Shown here: piece after piece, positions 23,849 to 32,028 of the stretch
Layout of the letters: every line of letters begins with the position of its first letter
Position numbering within the stretch: the stretch's first letter is position 1
Source: CAMQVM01 sp044433365
Lineage (GTDB): Bacteria > Bacteroidota > Bacteroidia > Bacteroidales > Rikenellaceae
Direction: 5' to 3'
DNA length: 33,506 bases
Assembly: GCA_044433365.1 (NCBI GenBank)
Contig: JAWXTR010000018.1
Span: 1-33,506, forward strand
Notes under the pieces: model-generated
The model's input: only the letters and a program-made list of their open reading frames with translations
The model's database searches: none
Told to the model about the DNA's origin: nothing
Made by a program: the position numbers and the translations under genes

Positions 23849-25076
23849 TTATACTTTCATGCGGTGCCATCTTTGAAATTACCCTTACAGGCAAGGTTTG
23901 AAGCAACATTAATGCAACAAAACTATAGATAGCAACTCCACAAAGATACAAATAATTTATCTCAATAGGAACATAATCTAAAAAATATGCCTCAGCCGAC
24001 AATTTTAATGGTTTAAAATAGAGCTGAATATATGATAAAATAAGCGATACCAAAACACCTATCCCAATTCCAACAGCTACGATATAAGAGGAGCGTAGGA
24101 TAAAAAGCCGCTGCAAAGAGCCATCTTTCATACCCAAAGTTTTTAAAATTCCTATCATTGAGCTTTTTTCAATAAGGATTATCAACATCATAGCAATCAT
24201 ACTAAAAGCTGCCACAAAAATCATCACCACCATTATTACCAAAATATTGGTATCTTGCAGAGCAAGCCAATCAAAAATACGAACATAGTCGCTTTTTACT
24301 GAATTTAACATCAGTGGCTCTCCAGCATCCATATTTTCAAACAGCACATCCTCTAGTTGAACGGTATAATCATCAATATTATCGAAATTATCGCTCATTA
24401 TCTCATAACCTCCAATCTCACCAGCTCTGTAACCACTAACTCTCGAAACAACCTGAATATCACCGATTATTGTCGAACCGTCAAACTCTGCAAGCGATGT
24501 TTGATACACACCGACAACCTCCAATCTATCTCTAAATACATCGTCGCCGCTAATAAACATCATCTCAAACTTATCACCAATATTTAAAAGCATCTGGTTG
24601 GATATAATTTTTGAAATTATCACCTCTTTTGTCTTTTCATCATTAGAAAATGCAGGCAAACGACCCTCTACCATGCTTTTTTCGATAAAACTAAAGTCGT
24701 AAGAGCTATCTACCCCTTTCAGCTGCACCCCTTTTGCGCCCTGTGAACTTTTTAAAACACCCCCTTTTGATGTGTATGGAGCAACCGATTTTACGAAATC
24801 AAGCTCTTTTATCTGCTCAATATATTGATTATCAGAAGATATTGGCATTTCTTGACGTTTATCGAGAGAGGTAATAGTGAAGTGACTAGCAAAACCTACC
24901 ACTTTTGAGCTGATTTCTTGTTTAAATCCACCAATAATATTTATCGTCATAGCCATCACCGCCACACTAACAGCAATAGTCAAAATAGCGGTACGCAACA
25001 TTATACGCCCACTTCCCTCGCTTTTAAGCGATGAAATTCGCTTAGCTATAAAAAAAATTAACAGTTTCTTAAACAT
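23835..25076 (-). CDS. LolC/LolE-type ABC permease (FtsX family)
   Basis: 413 residues. One N-terminal membrane helix (about 25-48, TAILTIAVSVAVMAMTI) precedes a periplasmic MacB-like domain (about 50-265). Three C-terminal helices follow near 275-300, 325-350 and 375-400. This 1+3 topology and the motif FGxxxEIxxKV region are those of the lipoprotein-releasing permease family. It would work with a LolD-type ATPase, not present here. The SLKSEGSGRIMLRTAILTIA start is typical. The final residues KGAS come from a family-A repeat, so the native C-terminus may have ended slightly differently. Promoter at 25096-25126, opposite to the SDR gene. Confidence 0.9.
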   Translation of the reverse strand: MFKKLLIFFIAKRISSLKSEGSGRIMLRTAILTIAVSVAVMAMTINIIGGFKQEISSKVVGFASHFTITSLDKRQEMPISSDNQYIEQIKELDFVKSVAPYTSKGGVLKSSQGAKGVQLKGVDSSYDFSFIEKSMVEGRLPAFSNDEKTKEVIISKIISNQMLLNIGDKFEMMFISGDDVFRDRLEVVGVYQTSLAEFDGSTIIGDIQVVSRVSGYRAGEIGGYEIMSDNFDNIDDYTVQLEDVLFENMDAGEPLMLNSVKSDYVRIFDWLALQDTNILVIMVVMIFVAAFSMIAMMLIILIEKSSMIGILKTLGMKDGSLQRLFILRSSYIVAVGIGIGVLVSLILSYIQLYFKPLKLSAEAYFLDYVPIEINYLYLCGVAIYSFVALMLLQTLPVRVISKMAPHESIKGAS

Positions 25077-25082
25077 TATTTT

Positions 25083-25113
25083 TATGATAATTTGACAAAA
25101 TTAGCTATTTTTG
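25083..25113 (+). promoter_or_regulatory. Overlapping divergent promoter for the SDR gene
   Basis: TATTTTTG (TAnnTTTG) at 25106-25113, with a weak upstream box (TATG, 25083-25086) at the right distance. It overlaps the oppositely directed promoter at 25096-25126, so the two probably compete. Confidence 0.55.
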
Positions 25114-25126
25114 CAAGATAATCAAA
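25096..25126 (-). promoter_or_regulatory. Bacteroides-type promoter for the permease operon
   Basis: On the minus strand TTTG (25123-25126) is followed by exactly 19 nt and TAATTTTG (25096-25103), a full match to the consensus. It leaves a leader of roughly 15 nt before the start codon at 25076. Confidence 0.75.
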
Positions 25127-25168
25127 ATTAATCTTTGAAAGAATAATAAAATTTAAAATATTAAGATT

Positions 25169-25930
25169 ATGGACAAAAAACATGCAATAGTTACAGGTGC
25201 AACATCTGGAATAGGTGAGGCAGTAGCTAATAAATTGGCAAAATTGGGTTACAACATCGTAATTACTGGTCGTAGAGCCGATAGATTAGAGAGTGTTAAA
25301 CAAAAATTAGTAGAAGAGTATGGCGTTGAGGTTGTGGCTTTAGTGTTTGATATTCGCTCTTATGAGCAGACTACACAATCTTTGGCAACATTAAGCCCTC
25401 AGTTTTTAGCTCCCGACGTACTAGTAAATAATGCTGGTTTGGCATCTGGAATGGAGCATATTTATGAGGGTAGTTTTGAGGATTGGAACGCTATGATTGA
25501 TACTAATATCAAGGGTGTACTCCATATCACTCGCACACTTACCCCAAATATGATAAAACGGGAGAAAGGGCATATTATAAATCTTGGCTCAATTGCAGGC
25601 ACACAAGCTTACGAAAATGGAGGGGTATATTGCGCCTCGAAACATGCACTTCACGCACTTTCTCAAAGTATGCGTATTGATATGTTGCGCTATGGTATCA
25701 AAGTTAGTGAGATTAGACCAGGAATGGTAGAAACAGAGTTTTCAAATGTTCGTTTTCATGGCGATAATGAGCGTGCAAATGCTGTTTATAAAGGTGTTAC
25801 ACCACTTACTGGAGCAGATATTGCCGATATAGTTGAATATCTTGTAACTCTTCCTGCTCATGTAAATATTAACGATATTGAGGTTATGCCACTTGCTCAG
25901 GCAAACTGTTTTTATACGCACAGAAAATAA
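25169..25930 (+). CDS. Short-chain dehydrogenase/reductase (YdfG-like, NADP-dependent)
   Basis: A 253-residue classical SDR. TGATSGIGEAVA at 9-20 binds the dinucleotide, RR at 35-36 suggests preference for NADP(H), NNAG is at 87-90, and the catalytic S141 (LGSIAGTQ), Y154 and K158 (YCASKH) are intact. Length and EIRPGMVETEFSNVRF match the YdfG subgroup that oxidises L-allo-threonine or 3-hydroxy acids, or reduces malonic semialdehyde. The real substrate is not visible. It is followed by the metallopeptidase gene 92 bp downstream and is divergent from the permease operon. Confidence 0.92.
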   Translation: MDKKHAIVTGATSGIGEAVANKLAKLGYNIVITGRRADRLESVKQKLVEEYGVEVVALVFDIRSYEQTTQSLATLSPQFLAPDVLVNNAGLASGMEHIYEGSFEDWNAMIDTNIKGVLHITRTLTPNMIKREKGHIINLGSIAGTQAYENGGVYCASKHALHALSQSMRIDMLRYGIKVSEIRPGMVETEFSNVRFHGDNERANAVYKGVTPLTGADIADIVEYLVTLPAHVNINDIEVMPLAQANCFYTHRK

Positions 25931-26022
25931 TTTTGCAGCTGGTGTAAAATTTATGTGAAATTTTAACGTTTTATAAGTATAACTAACAAAGCGAACTCCA
26001 CTAAAATTTAAACTTTAAAACA

Positions 26023-26715
26023 ATGTCATTAAATCCAGGATTTATCCTAATTATTGCAATCTCCGTAATTGGTATGATTGTACAGATGCGCCTAAAGAGC
26101 GTTTTTCAAAAATATTCAAAAGTTGCTTTTCCTCAACGCCTTACAGGACGTGAAGTTGCAGAAAAGATGCTTCGTGATAATGGTATATACGATGTTAGAG
26201 TAATTAGCACCCCAGGGCAGCTTACCGACCACTTCAATCCTACAAACAAAACTGTAAATTTAAGCGAATCGGTGTATAATAGTATTTCTGTATCGGCGGC
26301 AGCTGTTGCTGCACATGAGTGTGGACACGCTGTTCAACATGCTGTTGGCTATGCACCTCTAAAAATGCGTAGTGCTCTTGTACCTGTTGTTCAAATATCT
26401 TCGTCTTGGTCGCAAATCGTTATTTTAATTGGCGCATTTGCACTCTACTCTTTCCCTGCTCTTGCATGGCTATTTTGGGTAGGTATTGCGATGTTTGTAA
26501 TGGTGCTTCTTTTTAGTGTAGTGACTCTTCCTGTTGAATATGATGCCTCTTCACGTGCTCTGGCATGGCTACGTAGCTCTGGCACTGTTCAGGGACAAGC
26601 CTACAATCAAGCCAAAGAGGCTCTAACTTGGGCCGCTCGCACCTATTTAGTTGCTGCTCTATCTGCGTTAGCAACCTTAATATATTATTTAGGTTTTGCT
26701 CGTAATAACGACTAA
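26023..26715 (+). CDS. Membrane zinc metallopeptidase (YugP-like)
   Basis: 230 residues. The N-terminal membrane helix (about 5-22) is followed by a soluble part with GREVAEKMLRDNGI and DHFNPTNKTVNLSESVY, then HECGHAVQH at 98-106 (HExxH zinc motif: H98, E99, H102). At least two helices follow (about 133-165 and 210-228). VEYDASSRAL (171-180) supplies the probable third zinc ligand E172. This matches the 'zinc metallopeptidase' family found across bacteria. Its substrates are poorly known. Single gene, probably co-transcribed with the SDR. Confidence 0.93.
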   Translation: MSLNPGFILIIAISVIGMIVQMRLKSVFQKYSKVAFPQRLTGREVAEKMLRDNGIYDVRVISTPGQLTDHFNPTNKTVNLSESVYNSISVSAAAVAAHECGHAVQHAVGYAPLKMRSALVPVVQISSSWSQIVILIGAFALYSFPALAWLFWVGIAMFVMVLLFSVVTLPVEYDASSRALAWLRSSGTVQGQAYNQAKEALTWAARTYLVAALSALATLIYYLGFARNND

Positions 26716-26720
26716 ATATA

Positions 26721-26765
26721 GGGGAGCTTAAGTTGTATATTTTTAGATGATTAGAAGCTCCCTTA
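26721..26765 (+). repeat. Family-A hairpin repeat, copy A11
   Basis: GGGGAGCTTAAG faces TTAGAAGCTCCCTTAAG. It lies between the metallopeptidase stop and the lipoprotein start, 27 bp upstream of the latter. Confidence 0.75.
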
Positions 26766-26791
26766 AGATTCACCATTCACCATTTTTTCAG

Positions 26792-28228
26792 ATGAAAAAA
26801 CTATTTTTTACACTTTTTACATTTACATCATTACTTTTAGCTACAACCTCTTGTGATAAAGATTCTACAGGTAGCAGTAGCGAACAAACTCTATTAACAG
26901 CCGATTTAGGAAATGGTAGCACAGCTTATGAGCTTACCGAAGATTTAACGCTTAATGCTAATACGACCTACAATCTTAAAGGATTTGTGTATGTGCCACA
27001 AGGGCGCACAATTACAATCGAGGCTGGCACAGTAATCAAAGGCGATAAAGATACTAAAGGCACCTTAATAATCGAGAGAGGCGGTAGAATCGTGGCTAAA
27101 GGAACAAAAGAGGCACCAATTGTATTTACATCTGCAAAAGCAGCTGGTAGTCGCTCAGCTGGCGATTGGGGTGGTATTATTATTCTGGGTTATGCCGAGA
27201 ATAACAACGGTGTTCGAACTATGGAGGGTGGTATTCGCTCATCGTATGGCGGAAGCAGCAACAGCGACTCTTCGGGAACACTAAGCTACGTTCGTATCGA
27301 ATTTGCAGGTATCGAATATTCAGTCGACAATGAGATTAATGGTCTAACTTTAGGCTCTGTAGGCTCTGGAACAATTATCGACCATATTCAAGTATCATAC
27401 TCTGGCGACGACTCATTTGAGTGGTTTGGAGGAAGTGTAAACTGTTATAATTTGGTATCACTCTCAGCTTTTGACGACGATTTTGACACAGACTATGGCT
27501 ACAATGGCACAGTACAATTTGGCGTAGCACTTCGCAACCCCGAAATTGCCGATAAATCTGCATCAAATGGTTTTGAGTCCGACAACGACTCTCTTTCGCC
27601 AACATCACAACCACGCACCAGCGCAACATTTGCCAATTTTAGCCTTTTTGGACCAGTTTCAGACAAAAATAACTATACCGACCAAGGGAGCGTTGCAGGT
27701 AGTAGCAGTGGATTTTTCCAAACAGGTGCTCAAATTAGACGTGGTAGCTATCTGAATATATACAACACTCTAATTGCAGGCTACCCTATTGGTATGATTA
27801 TCGAAAACGATAAAGGAGGCGACTCACTTACTGCAAAACTAAATGGTACTGGTGGTGAAGTTAGCGGAGTGGTTGTAGCAGGAGCTATCAAAAACTTCCA
27901 AGACTACGCAACAAATAGCGCAGATGATATTTATAGTAGCGCAGGTGAGCAAATCTCATCAGAGCTTGTAGAGTCGTATTTTACACAAAACGAGCTTTCA
28001 AACTTAACTGTAGAGAGCATCGAAGATTTAAAATTATCGGGCGATCCATTCTCTTTGACCGACCCTGTAATGATTCCATCTAGCGATAGTGAATATACAA
28101 AATATGCAATAAGCAGTAGCAACATTATGTATACTGGCTATGTAGGAGCATTTTCAGCAAGCGAAACAGTCGATAATAACTGGATGAGCGGCTGGACAAA
28201 CTTCGATCCTCAAAATACAGTGTATTAG
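26792..28228 (+). CDS. Surface lipoprotein with right-handed beta-helix domain
   Basis: 478 residues from the ATG at 26792 (MKKLFFTLFTFTSLLLATTSC). The frame extends 15 codons upstream, but the upstream part lies in a repeat and lacks signal-peptide logic. The lipobox ends at the cysteine of TTSC and is followed by DKDST, the acid-rich start associated with surface-exposed lipoproteins in Bacteroidetes. After a short linker, repeated short strands (VYVPQGRTITIEAGTVIKG, GTLIIERGGRIVAKGT, DWGGIIILGYAENN) are typical of a parallel beta-helix, with acidic turns such as SGDDSFEWFGG and DDDFDTDYGYN that may bind calcium. I recognise the family as common in Bacteroidetes but of unknown role. It is probably co-transcribed with the FtsZ-like gene 53 bp downstream. 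Confidence 0.88.
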   Translation: MKKLFFTLFTFTSLLLATTSCDKDSTGSSSEQTLLTADLGNGSTAYELTEDLTLNANTTYNLKGFVYVPQGRTITIEAGTVIKGDKDTKGTLIIERGGRIVAKGTKEAPIVFTSAKAAGSRSAGDWGGIIILGYAENNNGVRTMEGGIRSSYGGSSNSDSSGTLSYVRIEFAGIEYSVDNEINGLTLGSVGSGTIIDHIQVSYSGDDSFEWFGGSVNCYNLVSLSAFDDDFDTDYGYNGTVQFGVALRNPEIADKSASNGFESDNDSLSPTSQPRTSATFANFSLFGPVSDKNNYTDQGSVAGSSSGFFQTGAQIRRGSYLNIYNTLIAGYPIGMIIENDKGGDSLTAKLNGTGGEVSGVVVAGAIKNFQDYATNSADDIYSSAGEQISSELVESYFTQNELSNLTVESIEDLKLSGDPFSLTDPVMIPSSDSEYTKYAISSSNIMYTGYVGAFSASETVDNNWMSGWTNFDPQNTVY

Positions 28229-28281
28229 TAGCTTTTAAAAAACAAACAAAAAACATTTTAAAAACTTCTAAAATTTCAACC

Positions 28282-29082
28282 ATGGCAACAGACAATAACA
28301 ACAAATTATTAGCTCTATCAGTAGGTGAAAAGAGCAATAGAACACTTGATTACACCCAAAATAATATTAAAGTTGGGGGTGTAGACTACATCAAATTCTC
28401 AACAATTGATGAGCTTGAGGCGACAATCGAAAGCGGAAAATATTTTTCAATTATCACAATTTTTGATTGTGAAGATAGCTCTATGCAACAGACAAATATT
28501 GATATTGCTAAGAGTCTATCTAAATTAGAAAAATTTCAAATTTCACTTCTTATAAATGAAGAATTTACAGCAAAAAGCGAGCAGATTGATGAATTGAAAG
28601 CCATTTGCAAAAATAGTATGGTGGTAGATGGTGCTGCAATTGTAAATATTTGTGACTACACAAACGGACACGATGGCGATGCAACTATTGAGGGGTATAT
28701 ATACCGATTTATCTATCTAGTTTATGGTAGTGTAGTTCTTAATTCACCTGTAAACGTAGATTTTGCTGATATTGTATATGCTATAGACGATAAAGATTTA
28801 ATTGGTTTTGCCTCACTTGATGGAAAAGGCGATGATTTAATGGGTCAATTTTTGGGATTACTCGAAATTGTTCGTTTTTCAAAGAGTATCGAACCTAATG
28901 AAGAAATTTCAGTGATTGCATCAATTGAAGGCTCAAATACAATGATAAAAATGGAAGATATTTATAAAATTTTGGGTTCAATAAATTCAAAATTTGGCGA
29001 CAATTGCAATATAATTTGGTCGTTAAAAGATAACTCCGAGTACACTGATACTCTTGCGCTTTCAATTTTGGTGTCAAAATAG
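28282..29082 (+). CDS. Degenerate FtsZ/tubulin-like protein (probably no GTPase activity)
   Basis: 266 residues, no signal peptide. The C-terminal half resembles FtsZ: VNVDFADIVYAI (157-168) matches the invariant FtsZ T7 loop with N158, D160 and D163 kept; GFASLDGKGDD (174-184) matches the MGxGxAxGxxR strand-turn; EISVIASIEGSNT resembles VLVNITGG; and NIIWSLKDNSEYTDTLALSILVSK (243-266, read in two parts) matches the NIIFGxxIDxxLGDEVRVTVIATG end. The N-terminal half fits a shrunken nucleotide domain: LLALSVGEKSNRT stands where GVGGGGGNAV is expected, and FDCEDSSMQQ where the GGGTGTG signature is expected. So the glycine-rich loops are gone. It ends near the core-domain end and lacks the usual C-terminal FtsA/ZipA-binding tail. 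It follows the beta-helix lipoprotein by 53 bp. Homology call is by eye. Confidence 0.72.
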   Translation: MATDNNNKLLALSVGEKSNRTLDYTQNNIKVGGVDYIKFSTIDELEATIESGKYFSIITIFDCEDSSMQQTNIDIAKSLSKLEKFQISLLINEEFTAKSEQIDELKAICKNSMVVDGAAIVNICDYTNGHDGDATIEGYIYRFIYLVYGSVVLNSPVNVDFADIVYAIDDKDLIGFASLDGKGDDLMGQFLGLLEIVRFSKSIEPNEEISVIASIEGSNTMIKMEDIYKILGSINSKFGDNCNIIWSLKDNSEYTDTLALSILVSK

Positions 29083-29129
29083 GGAAATTTTAATTCATAA
29101 TGCATTATTACCGAGTTTAATAACACCAC

Positions 29130-29543
29130 GTAGAGACGATGGGTCTATCGTCTGTAACCGAACCAAAGGTAGAGACGTTGGGTCCAACGTCTGTAACGCA
29201 CACAGGTAACCACCCCCCCGAATTGTTTTAAACCCTTTTTTTAAAAACATAACACCGCACAGGTAGAAACGTAGCCCTGCTACGTCTGAAAACGACACAC
29301 CGAATTGTTTTAAACCTTTTTTTTAAAAACATAACGATTTGTGTTACAGACGTAGCAGGGCTACGTCTCTACTGCTGAGTCACCAACACCCAGATTTGTT
29401 TTAAAACCCCCTTTTTTAAACATAACTGCGTAGGTAAAGACGTAGCCCTGCTACGTCTGAAAACGACACACCGAATTGTTTTAAACCCTTTTTTTTAAAA
29501 CATAACGATTTGTGTTACAGACGTAGCAGGGCTACGTCTCTAC
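29130..29543. repeat. REP-like palindrome cluster (family B, type 2)
   Basis: Six palindromes at 29130-29153, 29169-29192, 29263-29287, 29347-29372, 29434-29458 and 29518-29543. From the second on they are separated by a linker beginning GAATTGTTTTAAACC with a run of T then AAAAACATAAC (four copies, near 29220, 29302, 29393, 29473). 29263-29379 and 29434-29550 are near-identical tandem copies. This fills the 511-bp gap 29083-29593. Open frames in it are repeat artefacts. Confidence 0.88.
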
Positions 29544-29593
29544 TGCTGAGCTATAAATTTTAATTAATGACAACAGATTTTGAGAATGAGCCC

Positions 29594-29896
29594 TTAAAAT
29601 GAAAAGTCGACCGCAACACGGCTTTCTCGAACTTTTGCACAAAAACCTGCAACTTTTTGGTGTTCTGGGTGATTGTTATAGGTAACTAGGTCGGCCATAG
29701 AATCGAAAGTTGTGATAAGTATCATATCATACGAACCATTAGCACCTAAAATATCTAAACCAACCTCTAGTGATTTTAATTCTGGAATAATTGGAACTAA
29801 AGCCTCTAATCCCTCTTTAAAAATTTTTAAGTTTTCTGATTTTGTGTTTCCCTCAGCCTCTTCGAGGAATTTCCACATTACTACGTGTTTAATCAT
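29594..29896 (-). CDS. Dabb-domain (stress-responsive A/B barrel) protein
   Basis: 100 residues, a ferredoxin-like dimeric alpha/beta barrel. The start MIKHVVMWKFLEEAEG and the middle SLEVGLDILGANGSYDMILITTFDS, then LVTYNNHPEHQKV, are the family's typical pattern. Members are heat-inducible or small-molecule-binding proteins; the biochemical role is generally unknown. It lies 34 bp downstream of the uracil-glycosylase-like gene on the same strand, so the two may be co-transcribed. Confidence 0.9.
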   Translation of the reverse strand: MIKHVVMWKFLEEAEGNTKSENLKIFKEGLEALVPIIPELKSLEVGLDILGANGSYDMILITTFDSMADLVTYNNHPEHQKVAGFCAKVRESRVAVDFSF

Positions 29897-29930
29897 AATT
29901 TTATTTTTTAATTTTCTCTTTTAAGCGTTT

Positions 29931-30626
29931 TTAAAAACCACCTTTTGGAGTGGCTCTAAAACTATCTTTTAATTTCTCAAAATTTTCACCAAAATTTTTT
30001 AATTCACTATCTACTAAAGGATAGCTTTTTACTGGAAGAATCGGAACTACTTCGATATTTTCGTTACCTTTTAGTTTGTATCGCTTAAAGCAAATTTCAC
30101 GAAAAGGCTTTGCATTAACAGGTTGATAAAAAGGCTCTTCGCTCTCTAGTCCAACTCTTCTTGGCTCAGCACCTTTCAAAAATTGCTCCGTTAATTCCCC
30201 AACTTCATACATTCCAAATTTTTGGAGATAATAGTTTGTTTGCAAACCCATCACAAATATATATTTGATGGTAGGATTATTTTTTAATATTTGACTAAAA
30301 TGCGCTATACGTTTTTCAGCATCCTTGGCAGGAATCAACACCCTTTTACCCTTTGGAGGGTGAGCAAGAAGAGTATTTGAAAGCAATGTGCCATGTACCA
30401 TATCTGCACGACATAGCCCAGCTGTCATCTCTTTTAGGTATTCGAAGATTGTCGTAGCTTCGCTATATCGACTTCTTTCGCCTAAATCGTAGGGAGCATG
30501 GTCGAAATAGTAATCCAAAAACATTGCATGCTCTACAACCTCATCATTCCATTGAAGTGTAGAACTTTCGCCAATTAATAATACTTTTGTTTGTGCTGCT
30601 ACTGATAACCAATCTAAGGTTTCCAT
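29931..30626 (-). CDS. Uracil-DNA-glycosylase-like protein (tentative)
   Basis: 231 residues. TKVLLIGESSTLQWND (14-29) sits where a glycosylase would have its GExPG-type motif, GTLLSNTLLAHPPKG stands where the second motif is expected, and IKYIFVMGLQTNYYLQKFG (about 118-136) fits the beta-strand plus VxxxGxxA helix of that fold. Against it, the canonical catalytic Asp/Asn motif is not clean. The hydrolase fold is plausible; the activity is a guess. It lies between the heptamer array (30670-30795) and the Dabb gene on the same strand as CinA. No signal peptide is visible. Confidence 0.5.
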   Translation of the reverse strand: METLDWLSVAAQTKVLLIGESSTLQWNDEVVEHAMFLDYYFDHAPYDLGERSRYSEATTIFEYLKEMTAGLCRADMVHGTLLSNTLLAHPPKGKRVLIPAKDAEKRIAHFSQILKNNPTIKYIFVMGLQTNYYLQKFGMYEVGELTEQFLKGAEPRRVGLESEEPFYQPVNAKPFREICFKRYKLKGNENIEVVPILPVKSYPLVDSELKNFGENFEKLKDSFRATPKGGF

Positions 30627-30669
30627 ATTTTAATGAATAATTGATAATGAATAATTAATAATGCTAACG

Positions 30670-30795
30670 CTCTAATCTCTAACCCCTAACCTCTAACCTC
30701 TAACCCCTAATCTCTAATCTCTAACCCCTAATCTCTAATCTCTAACCCCTAATCTCTAACCCCTAATCTCTAATCTCTAACCCCTAATCTCTAAC
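30670..30795 (-). repeat. Telomere-like heptamer array (family C, array 3)
   Basis: Eighteen head-to-tail heptamers of CYCTAAY without an insertion or deletion. Only positions 2 and 7 vary, and only between C and T. The right end overlaps the last codons of cinA (30777-30795), giving LEIRG-stop. The coding strand of cinA is the G-rich strand. Confidence 0.93.
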
Positions 30796-32027
30796 AAACC
30801 GTCAAGCATTGATAGAGCTGTGGCTGAAAAACGAGCTATATTTACCTCTCTTAAATCGCCAAAGGTAAATAATTTTGCAGTGGTAGCGGTTGGAGTAGAT
30901 ATTGCAATCCAAACCGTCCCAACTGGCTTATCTTCTGTGCCTCCTGTAGGTCCTGCAATGCCTGTTGTGGCGATTGCATAGTCGGTATTAAGCATTTTTT
31001 GTGCTCCCTGAGCCATCTCAGCGGCACACTCTTGCGAAACTGCACCAAAACGCTCTAAAGTAGACTCTTTCACCCCTAAAGCGGCCATTTTTACCTCATT
31101 CGAATAGCTTACAACTCCTCCTTTAAAGTAAGAGGAAGCTCCGCTCATAGCTGTAAACATTGAGGCAATTTTACCTCCTGTACACGACTCAGCTGTAGAG
31201 AGAGTTTTGCCACTTTTTAATAGTTTTTCTGCTATTCGACTCTCGATAGATGATTTTTCGTCGTAACCTAAAATATTATTGCCTATTATCTGCTCTAATT
31301 TTTTAAATTCGTTATCGATAATCTTGTCACCATCCTCTTGAGAACTTCGATAGGTTAGACGAAGCCTTACACCTTTTGGAGAAGGTAGGTAGGCAAGTTT
31401 TACACCCTCTGTTAGGTTCTCTTCCCACAAGGCTATACGCTCAGCTAATATAGATTCGGCAATACCATAAGTCATTGCAGTTCGGTGCGTTATATACTGA
31501 AGTGTAAAACGCTCTCTAATTACCCCCATTACATAATCCTCCATAAGCGGCTTCATCTCATGAGGAACCCCTGGTAGATTGAACAGCAAGTTATTACCAT
31601 TTTCAAACCATAACCCTGGAGCTGTACCGTTTACGTTGGGTAGAACTTTTGCTTTTGATGGCAAAACAGCTTGCGATTTGTTAAGCTCATTAAAAGCGAT
31701 TGAGCGTTTTTCAAGAAAACTTTTAATCATCTGGTACGATGGCTCATGCAGCTGCTGCGAGCAGTTGAAAATTGAGGCCAACACCTCTTTTGTAATATCA
31801 TCTTTGGTTGGTCCAAGACCACCTGTAGTGATTGTTATATCAAAACTATCGACCGACTCTTTTACAGCATTATAGATTGCCTCTCGACTATCGGAAATTG
31901 AGATTACAGAGTCGATTTTCACCCCGTTTTTCTCTAATAAAGAGGCGATAAATGCAGAATTTGTATCTACAATCTGACCTATCAAAATTTCATCACCAAT
32001 GGTGATAATTCTAGCTTTAACCTCCAT
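30777..32027 (-). CDS. cinA: Competence/damage-inducible protein CinA (nicotinamide-nucleotide amidohydrolase type)
   Basis: 416 residues with both domains. The N-terminal MoCF-like domain has ITIGDEILIGQIVDTNS and TTGGLGPTKDD (about 8-90). The C-terminal NMN deamidase domain (about 260-410) has STAESCTGGKIAS, GGVVSYSNEVKMAALGV and TTGIAGPTGGTEDKPVG. It would recycle nicotinamide mononucleotide and hydrolyse ADP-ribose-like compounds. The start codon ATG at 32025-32027 is one base from the pyrD stop, so the genes form an operon. The C-terminal residues LEIRG come from the heptamer array and are unlikely to be family-conserved. Confidence 0.93.
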   Translation of the reverse strand: MEVKARIITIGDEILIGQIVDTNSAFIASLLEKNGVKIDSVISISDSREAIYNAVKESVDSFDITITTGGLGPTKDDITKEVLASIFNCSQQLHEPSYQMIKSFLEKRSIAFNELNKSQAVLPSKAKVLPNVNGTAPGLWFENGNNLLFNLPGVPHEMKPLMEDYVMGVIRERFTLQYITHRTAMTYGIAESILAERIALWEENLTEGVKLAYLPSPKGVRLRLTYRSSQEDGDKIIDNEFKKLEQIIGNNILGYDEKSSIESRIAEKLLKSGKTLSTAESCTGGKIASMFTAMSGASSYFKGGVVSYSNEVKMAALGVKESTLERFGAVSQECAAEMAQGAQKMLNTDYAIATTGIAGPTGGTEDKPVGTVWIAISTPTATTAKLFTFGDLREVNIARFSATALSMLDGLLEIRG

Positions 32028-32028
32028 T

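Noticed and set aside
29169..29543. CRISPR-like pattern: palindromes of 24-26 bp at nearly regular spacing
   Set aside because: The spacers are copies of each other rather than unique, the palindromes alternate in orientation, the spacing (84-94 bp) is too long and no cas genes are present.
30670..30795. True telomere or linear replicon end
   Set aside because: The arrays are short, internal, flanked by normal genes on both sides and occur three times.
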